A DNA stretch of 64,000 nucleotides from Pseudomonadota bacterium (GTDB lineage: Bacteria; Pseudomonadota; Gammaproteobacteria; Burkholderiales; Rhodocyclaceae): the NCBI GenBank assembly GCA_018241685.1, contig JAFEDJ010000071.1, positions 34,354 to 98,353 of the forward strand. Reading direction: 5' to 3'. A model generated the notes under the pieces. That model had not been told where the DNA came from. It saw nothing but the letters and a program-made list of their open reading frames with translations, and made no database searches. A program made the translations under genes and the position numbers. Below, piece after piece: positions 15,683-25,793 of this stretch. The stretch's first letter is position 1. Each line of letters starts with the position of its first letter.

Positions 15683-16201
15683 ATGAAAACATCCAAAGCC
15701 ACTCTTGCGATCGCACTCCCGCTGCTATTGCTTTCCGGATGCGTGACGATGCCCAATGGGCCGAGCATCATGGCGCTCCCGGGTTACGGGAAGACTTTCG
15801 ATCAATTCCGGGCCGACGATGCCGAGTGTCGCCAATATGCGAGTTACCAGATCGGCGGCCGCGATGCCAATCAGGCAGCCACAGATGCGGGCGTGAAAAG
15901 CGCAGTTGTCGGGACAGCCGTCGGGGCGCTCGCCGGCGCAGCGATCGGCGGTCACAACGGAGCGGGTGCAGGCGCCGGCGCAGGATTGCTGCTTGGCAGC
16001 GCGGCCGGCTCAGGTGCGGCCCAGAGCTCCGCCTACGGCACCCAACGCAGCTATGACCACGCCTACATCCAGTGCATGTACGCAAAGGGCGAGCAGGTGC
16101 CAATGGCCGTGGCGCCGCAACAGCGCTATTCCGCCCCGCCGTCGGCGCCACAACCCGGCTATTACCCGCCGCCTCCGCCGCCGGGCTACCCGGGTCGTTA
16201 A
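15683..16201 (+). CDS. glycine-zipper lipoprotein
   Basis: A 172-residue putative lipoprotein with lipobox LLSGC. After a Cys-containing region (DDAECRQYASYQIGG) comes a glycine-zipper hairpin, VVGTAVGALAGAAIGGHNGAGAGAGAG, of the kind that inserts into or packs against membranes. A second cysteine is in DHAYIQCMYAKGEQVP, and the tail is Pro/Tyr-rich. ATG at 15683 is preferred to the one at 15674 because GGAGAGGA ends eight bases before it. The role is likely structural in the outer membrane. It pairs with the preceding secreted Pro/Tyr-rich protein. Confidence 0.78.
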   Translation: MKTSKATLAIALPLLLLSGCVTMPNGPSIMALPGYGKTFDQFRADDAECRQYASYQIGGRDANQAATDAGVKSAVVGTAVGALAGAAIGGHNGAGAGAGAGLLLGSAAGSGAAQSSAYGTQRSYDHAYIQCMYAKGEQVPMAVAPQQRYSAPPSAPQPGYYPPPPPPGYPGR

Positions 16202-16592
16202 TCACGCTGCTGACTCGATGTTTCTGAGTGAACTTCAAATCTCGCAGCGTGAACATCGAATGTTCCGCCAAGCTCCGTTCGATACCGTGCGGCACACATC
16301 CTTTGTGGACGCTACGACATTTCATATTGCATCCGCACTATCAAATCTCGCCTCTCCCACATCGCAATAGCCCCTCGCAGCATCGTATGTTGCAGCCGCA
16401 TCAATCGATGCGGCTGCAACAGCATCGAATGTTGATCACGCGCACTCACCTGTCGACACCGACATGGTCACCGAGCGGTCTGGCGCGTGCTATGTGTCGG
16501 CGGTCACCATCGATCAACTCGGGGGAACATGTCACCAGTGGCAGGCATCACAGACATTAACGGCCCTGTCCACCGACGATCGTACCCTCACC
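16202..16592. other. 391-bp intergenic stretch with repeats
   Basis: No convincing gene is seen. Its base composition is less GC-rich than the surroundings. It holds a perfect 14-bp inverted repeat (16389-16420) and three copies of an ATCG(A/T)ATGTT word near 16254, 16383 and 16425. Short frames across it have no ribosome sites. Confidence 0.5.
16389..16420. repeat. perfect 14-bp inverted repeat
   Basis: GTTGCAGCCGCATC, loop AATC, GATGCGGCTGCAAC. It is flanked on both sides by CAGCATCG(T/A)ATGTTG copies. There is no T tract. It may be a protein-binding site, an extragenic palindrome or an mRNA end. Confidence 0.6.
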
Positions 16593-17114
16593 ATGAAACC
16601 CCTGCCTGCCGCTCTGCTGGGCGCTTCCCTCGCCGCCCTGCTGTCCGCCTGCGCTGGCCCGCGCTTCCCGGCAAACGCCGCGACGGTCGATGAACTCGTC
16701 GCTCGCCTGGGGCCACCCGCCAGGCGCTGGCCGGTGGAAAACGGTGGCGAGCGCCTGGCCTTCACCACGTCGCCGCTGGGCACCCAGACCTGGATGGCTG
16801 TCACCGATGCGGGCGGCCGGGTGCGCAGCGTCGGGAATGTGCTCGATATGCCGCACTTCGCTCGCGTACAGCCGGGCATGGACGAGGACATGGTAATGCG
16901 CGAGATCGGGCCGCCCTACCTGCCCTGGACGGTAAGCTACCCGGCACGCAACGAGCGCGTGTGGGAATGGCGCTACTGCGATGTATGGAACGAACCAGCA
17001 CGCTTCGATGTGCTGTTCGACGCCAGCACCGGCAAGGTCCGTTCGACGATGAGCCTCACCGAACGCCAATCTCGCGATGGCAGCGGCGAACGCAGCGAGT
17101 GGTGCAGCCAGTAA
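16593..17114 (+). CDS. putative lipoprotein, BamE-like size class
   Basis: A 173-residue lipoprotein with lipobox LLSAC at about residue 20. The mature part has two similar modules, ATVDELVARLGPPARRWPVENG and GMDEDMVMREIGPPYLPWTVSY, each a helix followed by a LGPP/IGPP turn and strands. This is the SmpA/OmlA (BamE-like) fold pattern, in which such modules bind partner proteins at the outer membrane. ATG at 16593 is chosen because it starts the signal peptide; the ribosome site is weak. Exact role is unknown. Confidence 0.7.
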   Translation: MKPLPAALLGASLAALLSACAGPRFPANAATVDELVARLGPPARRWPVENGGERLAFTTSPLGTQTWMAVTDAGGRVRSVGNVLDMPHFARVQPGMDEDMVMREIGPPYLPWTVSYPARNERVWEWRYCDVWNEPARFDVLFDASTGKVRSTMSLTERQSRDGSGERSEWCSQ

Positions 17115-17136
17115 TACCCCCTCCACGGCTGTGAGC

Positions 17137-17165
17137 CGGACGTTCGACTCCTGCACGAACGTCCG
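17137..17165. promoter_or_regulatory. probable AcxR upstream activating sequence for acxABC
   Basis: CGGACGTTCG-N9-CGAACGTCCG is a perfect 10-bp inverted repeat about 100-130 bp upstream of the -24/-12 promoter, the usual place for a sigma-54 activator. The right arm plus flank (CGAACGTCCGATTCTCGG) recurs with one mismatch upstream of acxR. Confidence 0.65.
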
Positions 17166-17266
17166 ATTCTCGGTCGCCGATTGATCCGCCTGCCCAGCCT
17201 CCGCTCCAGCGGCATTAATTAAAAAATCAATTCCATTTCAGTCTCTTAGCTCCTTTATCCGTGGCC

Positions 17267-17281
17267 TGGCACAGCGGTTGC
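17267..17281 (+). promoter_or_regulatory. sigma-54 (-24/-12) promoter of acxABC
   Basis: TGGCAC-AGCGG-TTGC matches the sigma-54 consensus TGGCAC-N5-TTGC exactly. Transcription would start near 17292, leaving a leader of about 75 bases before acxA. Confidence 0.8.
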
Positions 17282-17365
17282 GCTATGTCTTGCGGGGTCA
17301 GCGGCTCGCCCCGGGGTGCGGCGGAACGCGGCACCAATCCAAACCAAGGAGAAATGGAGACAACC

Positions 17366-19513
17366 ATGGAAGTCCAACAATCACAGGTGCAGGTGATGGG
17401 CATCGATGCCGGCGGCACGATGACCGACACCTTCTTCGTACGAGCCGACGGACGCTTCGTCGTCGGCAAGGCGCAGAGCAATCCGGCCGACGAATCGCTG
17501 GCCATCTTCAACTCGTCGGAAGACGCCCTCGCCCACTGGAACCGCACGGTGGACGACGTCTATCCGGAACTGGCGACCTGCGTCTATTCCGGCACCGCGA
17601 TGCTCAACCGTATCCTGATGCGCAAGGGCCTCGACGTGGGCCTGATCTGCAACAAGGGTTTCGAGCAGATCCATTCGATGGGCCGCGCCCTGCAGAGCTA
17701 TCTGGGCTACGCGCTGGAAGACCGCATCCACCTCAACACCCACCGCTACGACGAGCCGCTGGTGCCCGTTTCCCGCACCCGCGGCGTGACCGAGCGCACC
17801 GACGTGCAGGGCAAGGTGGTCATCCCGCTGCGCGAGGAGGAAGTCCGCCAGGCCACCCGCGAGCTGATCGCCGCCGGCGCGCAGGCCATCGTGATCTGCC
17901 TGCTGCAGTCCCACAAGAACGAGTCCAGCGAAACCCGTGCCCGCGACATTGCGCGTGAGGAGCTGGCCAAGCTGAAGGTGGACATCCCGGTCTTCGCGTC
18001 GGTGGATTACTACCCGTCGCGCAAGGAAAGCCACCGGATGAACACCACCATCCTGGAAGCCTACGGTGCCGAACCGTCGCGCCAGACCCTCAAGAAGGTC
18101 AGCGACCGCTTCAAGAAGCACGGCGCCAAGTTCGACCTGCGCGTGATGGCCACCCACGGCGGCACGATCAGCTGGAAGGCCAAGGAGCTGGCCCGCACCA
18201 TCGTCTCCGGCCCGATCGGCGGCGTCATCGGCTCCAAGCTGCTCGGCGAATACCTCGGCGACGAGAACATCGCCTGCTCCGACATCGGCGGCACCAGCTT
18301 CGACGTGGCGCTGATCACCAAGGGCAACTTCGCGATCAAGTCCGATCCGGACATGGCCCGCCTGGTACTGTCCCTGCCGCTGGTGGCGATGGACTCGGTG
18401 GGCGCTGGCGCCGGCAGCTTCGTGCGCCTCGACCCCTACAGCAAGTCGATCAAGCTCGGCCCGGACAGCGCCGGCTACCGGGTCGGCACCTGCTGGCCGG
18501 AGAGCGGCCTGGATACGGTGTCGGTGTCCGACTGCCACGTGGTGCTCGGCTACCTGAACCCGGACAACTTTCTGGGTGGGGCGATCAAGCTCGACGTGCA
18601 GCGCGCCCGCGACCACATCAAGGCGCAGATCGCCGACCCGCTCGGCCTGTCGGTGGAAGATGCCGCGGCCGGCGTCATCGAGCTGCTCGACCTGACCCTG
18701 TCCGAGTACCTGCGCGCCAACATCAGCGCCAAGGGCTACAACCCGGCCGAATTCACCTGCTTCTCCTACGGCGGCGCCGGCCCGGTGCACACCTACGGCT
18801 ACACCGAAGGCGTCGGCTTCAAGGACGTGGTGGTGCCGGCCTGGGCGGCGGGCTTCTCGGCCTTCGGCTGCGCCTGCGCAGATTTCGAGTACCGCTACGA
18901 CAAGTCGGTGGACCTGGGCGTCGCCCAGCTCGCCCCCGACGCGGACAAGGAAGCGGCCTGCCGCACGCTGCAGGACGCCTGGTCCGAACTGGCGCTGAAG
19001 GTCATCGACGAGTTCGTGCTCAATGGCTACAAGGCCGAGGACGTGCTACTGATCCCCGGCTACAAGATGCAGTACATGGGCCAGCTCAACGACCTGGAGA
19101 TCGTCTCGCCGGTGACCAGCGCCGCCAGCGCCGCCGACTGGAACCAGATCGTCGATGCCTTCGAGAACACCTATGGCCGTGTGTATGCCAGCTCGGCGCG
19201 CTCGCCGGAACTGGGCTTCTCGATCACCGGCGCGATCCTGCGCGGCACGGTAGTGACCCAGAAGCCGGTGCTGCCGGAAGACGAGGACGCCGGCCCGACG
19301 CCGCCGCAGAGCGCCTACCTGGGCACCCGCCCGTTCTACCGCCACAAGCGCTGGGTCGACGCCGCGCTGTGGAAGATGGAAAGCCTGAAGGCCGGCAATC
19401 ACATCGTGGGCCCCGCGATCATCGAATCCGACGCGACCACCTTTGTGGTGCCGGATGGCTTCGCGACCACGATCGACAAGCACCGCCTGTTCCATCTCAA
19501 GGAAGTCCGCTAG
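17366..19513 (+). CDS. acxA: acetone carboxylase beta subunit (hydantoinase/oxoprolinase A type)
   Basis: Catalytic subunit of 715 residues that phosphorylates acetone and bicarbonate with ATP so that they condense to acetoacetate. The N-terminal GIDAGGTMTDTFF is the ATP phosphate loop of the HyuA/acetate-kinase-like fold, with SDIGGTSFDVAL as the second phosphate motif and CFSYGGAGPVHTYG near the C-terminal third. The length fits the roughly 717-residue acetone carboxylase subunits and is distinct from acetophenone carboxylase. ATG at 17366 follows GGAGAC; an in-frame ATG at 17354 is also possible. First gene of acxABC under a sigma-54 promoter. Confidence 0.93.
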   Translation: MEVQQSQVQVMGIDAGGTMTDTFFVRADGRFVVGKAQSNPADESLAIFNSSEDALAHWNRTVDDVYPELATCVYSGTAMLNRILMRKGLDVGLICNKGFEQIHSMGRALQSYLGYALEDRIHLNTHRYDEPLVPVSRTRGVTERTDVQGKVVIPLREEEVRQATRELIAAGAQAIVICLLQSHKNESSETRARDIAREELAKLKVDIPVFASVDYYPSRKESHRMNTTILEAYGAEPSRQTLKKVSDRFKKHGAKFDLRVMATHGGTISWKAKELARTIVSGPIGGVIGSKLLGEYLGDENIACSDIGGTSFDVALITKGNFAIKSDPDMARLVLSLPLVAMDSVGAGAGSFVRLDPYSKSIKLGPDSAGYRVGTCWPESGLDTVSVSDCHVVLGYLNPDNFLGGAIKLDVQRARDHIKAQIADPLGLSVEDAAAGVIELLDLTLSEYLRANISAKGYNPAEFTCFSYGGAGPVHTYGYTEGVGFKDVVVPAWAAGFSAFGCACADFEYRYDKSVDLGVAQLAPDADKEAACRTLQDAWSELALKVIDEFVLNGYKAEDVLLIPGYKMQYMGQLNDLEIVSPVTSAASAADWNQIVDAFENTYGRVYASSARSPELGFSITGAILRGTVVTQKPVLPEDEDAGPTPPQSAYLGTRPFYRHKRWVDAALWKMESLKAGNHIVGPAIIESDATTFVVPDGFATTIDKHRLFHLKEVR

Positions 19514-19542
19514 GCCACCCACCCCATTGAGGAGACATCGTC

Positions 19543-21867
19543 ATGAACATGATGAACAAGAATGAGCTCGGCTTTGCCGACCTGCTGAAAAACGGCCAGA
19601 CCCTGAAGCAGTTCCGCGACGGCATCATCGAGCGCACCAAGGCCAGCGGCCACTACAACGGTATCGAGAAGCTGGCCTTCCGCGACAGCGACCCGATCGG
19701 CTACGAAAAACTGTTCTCCAAGCTGCGCGGCGGCCTGGTGCATGCCCGCGAAACGGCCAAGAAGATCGCCGCCAGCCCCATCGTCGAGCAGGAAGGCGAG
19801 CTGTGCTTCACGCTCTACAATGCCGCCGGCGACTGCGTGCTGACCTCCACCGGCATCATCATCCACGTCGGCACGATGGGCGCAGCGATCAAGTACATGA
19901 TCGAGAACAACTGGGAGGGCAACCCCGGCATCAACCCCGGCGACATGTTCACCACCAATGACTGCGCCATCGGCAACGTGCACCCCTGCGACATCGCCAC
20001 CATCGTGCCGATCTTCTGGGAAGGCAAGCTGATCGGCTGGGTCGGTGGCGTGACCCACGTGATCGACACCGGCTCGGTGACGCCGGGCTCCATGTCCACC
20101 GGCCAGACCCAGCGCTTCGGCGACGGCTACATGATCACCTGCCGCAAGACCGGCATCAACGACGAGCCGCTGCGCGACTGGCTGCACGAGTCGCAGCGCT
20201 CGGTGCGCACGCCAAAATACTGGATCCTCGACGAGAAGACCCGTATCGCCGGCTGCCACATGATCCGCGAGCTGGTGGAGGACGTGATCCGCGCCGACGG
20301 CATCGAGGCCTACGAGAAGTTCGCCTTCGAGGTCATCGAGGAAGGCCGCCGCGGCCTGATGAGCCGCATCAAGGCCATGACCCTGCCCGGCAAGTACCGC
20401 AAGGTGTCCTTCGTCGATGTGCCCTACAAGCATGAAGACGTACAGGTCTCCAACGCCTTCGCCAAGCTCGACTCCATCATGCACTCACCGTGCGAGATGA
20501 CCATCAAGCCGGACGGCAAGTGGCGCCTCGACTTCGAGGGCGCGAGCCGCTGGGGCTGGCATACCTTCAACGCCCACCAGGTGGCCTTCACCTCCGGCAT
20601 CTGGGTGATGATGTGCCAGACCCTGGTGCCGACCCAGCGCATCAACGACGGCGCCTATTACGCCACCGAGTTCCGCCTGCCCAAGGGCACCTGGTGCAAC
20701 CCGGACGACCGCCGCACCGGCCACGCCTACGCCTGGCACTTCCTGGTGTCCGGCTGGGCAGCCCTGTGGCGCGGCCTCGGCCAGTCCTACTTCAGCCGCG
20801 GCTATCTGGAGGAGGTCAACGCCGGCAACGCCAACACCTCCAACTGGCTGCAGGGCGGCGGCATCAACCAGGACGGCGAGATCCACGCGGTGAACAGCTT
20901 CGAGGCCAGCTCCTGCGGCACCGGCGCCTGCGCGGTCAAGGACGGCCTCAACCACGCCGCCGCGATCTGGAACCCGGAAGGCGACATGGGTGATATCGAG
21001 ATCTGGGAGATGGCCGAGCCGCTCCTGTACCTCGGCCGCAACGTCAAGGCCAACTCCGGCGGCTACGGCAAGTACCGCGGCGGTTGCGGCTTCGAGACGC
21101 TGCGCATGGTATGGAACGCCCAGGACTGGACCATGTTCTTCATGGGCAACGGCTTCATGAACAGCGACTGGGGCCTGATGGGCGGCTATCCGTCCGCCAC
21201 CGGCTACCGTTTCGAGGCCCACAAGACCGGGCTGGAAAACCGCATCGCTATCGGCGACAGCCTGCCGCTGGGCGGCGACCTCGATCCGTCCAACCCGGAC
21301 TACGAGCGCCACCTGGACGCCACCGCCACGGTCAAGCGCGACAAGCAGTGCATCACCACCGAGGACTGCTACGCCAACCACGACCTCTACCTCAACTACC
21401 TGCGCGGCGGCCCCGGCTTCGGCGACCCCATCGATCGCGAGCCGAAGGCCATCGAGGCGGACCTCAACCAGAAGTTCCTGCTGCCCGAGTACGCCGAGAA
21501 GGTCTATGGCGCGGTGCTGACCCAGGACGCCAAGGGCGTGTTCACCGTCGATCCGGCCAAGACCCAGGCCCGCCGCGCCGAGATCCGCAAGGAACGCCTG
21601 GCCCGCGCGCTGCCGACCCGCGAATGGATGAAGGAAGAGCGCGAACGCATCCTCAACAAGCACGCCTCCATCCAGGTCCAGCACATGTTCGCCACCAGCT
21701 TCGCGCTGTCCGAGAAGTTCACCCAGCAGTTCAAGGACTTCTGGAACCTGCCGGCCGACTGGCTGGTGCGCGAGGAAGAGCTGGGCGTGCCGTCCTACGG
21801 CGCCAAGCACCGCATGGACCTGTCCTTGCTGCCCGACGTCACCACCGTCGTCCAGGTCGAAGAGTAA
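19543..21867 (+). CDS. acxB: acetone carboxylase alpha subunit (hydantoinase B type)
   Basis: Largest subunit, 774 residues, of the HyuB family. It has the family's GDMFTTNDCAIGNVHPCD segment near residue 140, where a histidine and acidic residues are thought to bind manganese. ASSCGTGACAVKDG and GGYGKYRGGCGFETLRM are further conserved stretches. Together with the beta and gamma subunits it forms the (alpha-beta-gamma)2 enzyme that carboxylates acetone in the cytoplasm, giving acetoacetate, AMP and phosphate. GGAGA lies eight bases before the ATG. The gene is 29 bp after acxA and 23 bp before acxC. Confidence 0.94.
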   Translation: MNMMNKNELGFADLLKNGQTLKQFRDGIIERTKASGHYNGIEKLAFRDSDPIGYEKLFSKLRGGLVHARETAKKIAASPIVEQEGELCFTLYNAAGDCVLTSTGIIIHVGTMGAAIKYMIENNWEGNPGINPGDMFTTNDCAIGNVHPCDIATIVPIFWEGKLIGWVGGVTHVIDTGSVTPGSMSTGQTQRFGDGYMITCRKTGINDEPLRDWLHESQRSVRTPKYWILDEKTRIAGCHMIRELVEDVIRADGIEAYEKFAFEVIEEGRRGLMSRIKAMTLPGKYRKVSFVDVPYKHEDVQVSNAFAKLDSIMHSPCEMTIKPDGKWRLDFEGASRWGWHTFNAHQVAFTSGIWVMMCQTLVPTQRINDGAYYATEFRLPKGTWCNPDDRRTGHAYAWHFLVSGWAALWRGLGQSYFSRGYLEEVNAGNANTSNWLQGGGINQDGEIHAVNSFEASSCGTGACAVKDGLNHAAAIWNPEGDMGDIEIWEMAEPLLYLGRNVKANSGGYGKYRGGCGFETLRMVWNAQDWTMFFMGNGFMNSDWGLMGGYPSATGYRFEAHKTGLENRIAIGDSLPLGGDLDPSNPDYERHLDATATVKRDKQCITTEDCYANHDLYLNYLRGGPGFGDPIDREPKAIEADLNQKFLLPEYAEKVYGAVLTQDAKGVFTVDPAKTQARRAEIRKERLARALPTREWMKEERERILNKHASIQVQHMFATSFALSEKFTQQFKDFWNLPADWLVREEELGVPSYGAKHRMDLSLLPDVTTVVQVEE

Positions 21868-21890
21868 TCACCGAATCAAGGAGTTCGAAC

Positions 21891-22394
21891 ATGTCTACTT
21901 ACACCAACGAGCAGGTCGCCCACCTCGTCGAAGGCACTCTCGACTGGGAAACCACCTTCCGCATGCTGTCCATGCCCAAGGACCAAAGCCGCTTCGAGCA
22001 GTACGTGGCGGCCCTGCAGGCCAAGGTCACGTTCAAGGACAAGATCGTCCTGCCCCTCGGCCCGCACCTGTACATCGTGCAGTCCGCCAAGACCAAGGAA
22101 TGGGTCACCCAGTGCGACTGCGGCCACGTCTTCGCCGACTACCGTGAAAACTGGAAGCTCCATGCCGCCATCTACGTACGCGACACCGAAGAAGCGATGA
22201 CCGAGGTCTATCCCAAGCTGATGGCGCCGGACACCCAGTGGCAGGTGTATCGCGAGTACTACTGCCCGACCTGCGGCACCATGCACGACGTGGAAGCGCC
22301 GACCCCGTGGTATCCGGTGATCCATGACTTCGAACCGGACATCGAGGCCTTCTACAAGGACTGGATGGGCCTGCCGGTGCCGGAACGCGCTTAA
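21891..22394 (+). CDS. acxC: acetone carboxylase gamma subunit
   Basis: Small subunit of 167 residues, specific to acetone carboxylase. CDCGHVF and YYCPTCGTMHDVE together give a likely four-cysteine zinc site. It begins MSTYTNEQVAHLVEGTLDW, with AAGGAG before the ATG. Presence of this subunit is what separates acetone carboxylase from other hydantoinase-like carboxylases. A strong terminator follows. Confidence 0.93.
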   Translation: MSTYTNEQVAHLVEGTLDWETTFRMLSMPKDQSRFEQYVAALQAKVTFKDKIVLPLGPHLYIVQSAKTKEWVTQCDCGHVFADYRENWKLHAAIYVRDTEEAMTEVYPKLMAPDTQWQVYREYYCPTCGTMHDVEAPTPWYPVIHDFEPDIEAFYKDWMGLPVPERA

Positions 22395-22413
22395 GCAGGG
22401 TTGCAAGCGCTTT

Positions 22414-22449
22414 GCGGGGCTCGGCCGTAGCGGCCGACCCCGCTTTTTT
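22414..22449 (+). terminator. rho-independent terminator after acxABC
   Basis: GCGGGG(CT)CGGCC, loop GTAG, CGGCCGACCCCGC then TTTTTT. It lies 20 bp after acxC and ends the operon before the regulator gene. Confidence 0.9.
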
Positions 22450-22483
22450 GTTGCCGGTGGAACACCATCCCACGCTGCCGGCA

Positions 22484-22533
22484 AACGTCCGAAAACGAGT
22501 CGGACGCCGTCCCGAACGTCCGATTTTCGGACG
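22484..22533. promoter_or_regulatory. probable AcxR binding region upstream of acxR
   Basis: Four CGTCCG/CGGACG half-sites occur within 50 bp. One copy, CGAACGTCCGATTTTCGG at 22513-22530, matches the acxA upstream element in 17 of 18 positions. This suggests that AcxR controls its own gene. Confidence 0.55.
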
Positions 22534-22607
22534 CTCCATCCCGGCAGGTACCCCACGCAGCGTAGCGGAGCCCGCGCGACATGCGGACTGCGCACACCGC
22601 TGCCGGA

Positions 22608-22622
22608 TGGCATCACCTTTGC
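22608..22622 (+). promoter_or_regulatory. candidate sigma-54 promoter of acxR
   Basis: TGGCAT-CACCT-TTGC differs from the sigma-54 consensus by one base and lies about 75 bp after the repeated CGTCCG sites. The leader to the GTG start would be about 180 bases. Confidence 0.5.
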
Positions 22623-22812
22623 TAATCTTGAGGATGGCAATCCGGCTCTTCGGCCGACCAGACCCAACAGGAGGCACAGCACCACCCGATCGATCCACCG
22701 TTCCGCCTGCGCGCAGAAACCATTCATATCGGCCGCCTCGATCGCGGCCCGCCGCGGCCGGGACGCAAGCCAAAGGAGGAAGACGTGAGAAAAGCACAGC
22801 ACGGAGGGACCA

Positions 22813-24795
<1,983 letters not shown>

Positions 24796-24869
24796 CGCCA
24801 GCCTTGCAAACGGGGCGGTTTGTGTAAAAAGCAGCCCGCCCCGGCGCCGGCCAGACTAAAATCCGGCCA

Positions 24870-25766
24870 ATGTTCGACTCGCCCCAATCCAGGTCTTCGC
24901 GCGCCCTCCAGCTGGCGATCGCGACGTCTCTGCTCGTCCATGGCCTCTTGTTGCTGGTCAAGCTGAACCCGCCGGAACAGGAACACGCCAGCCCCCACCT
25001 GGAAGCCCGCCTCGCCCCGCCGCCGGCACCCCGCGCGGATATACGGCCGCGTCCGAAGGAGCCTGTCAAGATCGCCGAGGCGCCTCCGCGCAAACCGCAG
25101 CAGGCACAGAAGCCTAAAGCCAAGGCGCCCGAAAGCCGTCCGCGCATCCTCACCGCCCGCAAGTCCAACGCGCCCGCCGTGCGCAGCGCCGAACCCGCCC
25201 CCACGTGGAGCGTGGCCCAGAAGGAGGAGATGGACAACTTCCTCAACGATCTGGCCCGCGACGCGAAGAAACCGCCCCCGCCACCGCCGACCCTCGCCGA
25301 GCGCTCCATGGCGATGGCCCGCGAGATCGGCCGCGAGCAGATGCGTGAGTCCCGCGGGCGCAGTTCGAGCAGCCTGGAAGACCTGGTCGAGCGCATCCCC
25401 AACAGCCCGCCGGTGGATCCCTTCAGCCTCGAGTTCTACATGGACGCGCTGGTCAAGAAGCTCAACCGCAGCGCTGCCTTCGTGAAGAACGACCCACGCA
25501 CCCGCGGCATCCGCAACGCGTCCATTGAGGTGCGTCTGAACCCGGACGGCTCGCTGAAGAGCTTCAAGGTCGTCAATGCCGGCGACCAGCAGGACGAGAT
25601 CGCCTTCGTGAAGTCGGTCGTCGAGCGGGCGATTCCCTTCTCGGCCTTCCCGCCCGACATCGTGAAATCCGCCAAGTCCCTGGCACTGATGATCTGCATC
25701 CAGCCGCCCAGCCTGGGCGGCGGCAGCTTTGGCTTCACGCGCCGGCCGGACGGCAGCGGCTGCTGA
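24870..25766 (+). CDS. TonB-like protein with single N-terminal membrane anchor
   Basis: A 298-residue protein with one transmembrane helix (about residues 14-31, LAIATSLLVHGLLLLVKL), then a long Pro/Lys/Ala-rich linker spanning the periplasm, and a C-terminal domain (about 195-285) with SIEVRLNPDGSLKSFKVVNAG and IPFSAFPPDI, the strand pattern of TonB/TolA C-terminal domains. The SLLVHGLLLL helix contains the histidine typical of TonB. ExbB and ExbD are not adjacent, so either distant ones are used or this is a structural TonB/TolA-like protein. The gene starts 74 bp after acxR. Confidence 0.75.
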   Translation: MFDSPQSRSSRALQLAIATSLLVHGLLLLVKLNPPEQEHASPHLEARLAPPPAPRADIRPRPKEPVKIAEAPPRKPQQAQKPKAKAPESRPRILTARKSNAPAVRSAEPAPTWSVAQKEEMDNFLNDLARDAKKPPPPPPTLAERSMAMAREIGREQMRESRGRSSSSLEDLVERIPNSPPVDPFSLEFYMDALVKKLNRSAAFVKNDPRTRGIRNASIEVRLNPDGSLKSFKVVNAGDQQDEIAFVKSVVERAIPFSAFPPDIVKSAKSLALMICIQPPSLGGGSFGFTRRPDGSGC

Positions 25767-25793
25767 AGCCAGCGCAACGTTCGAGGAGCCACC

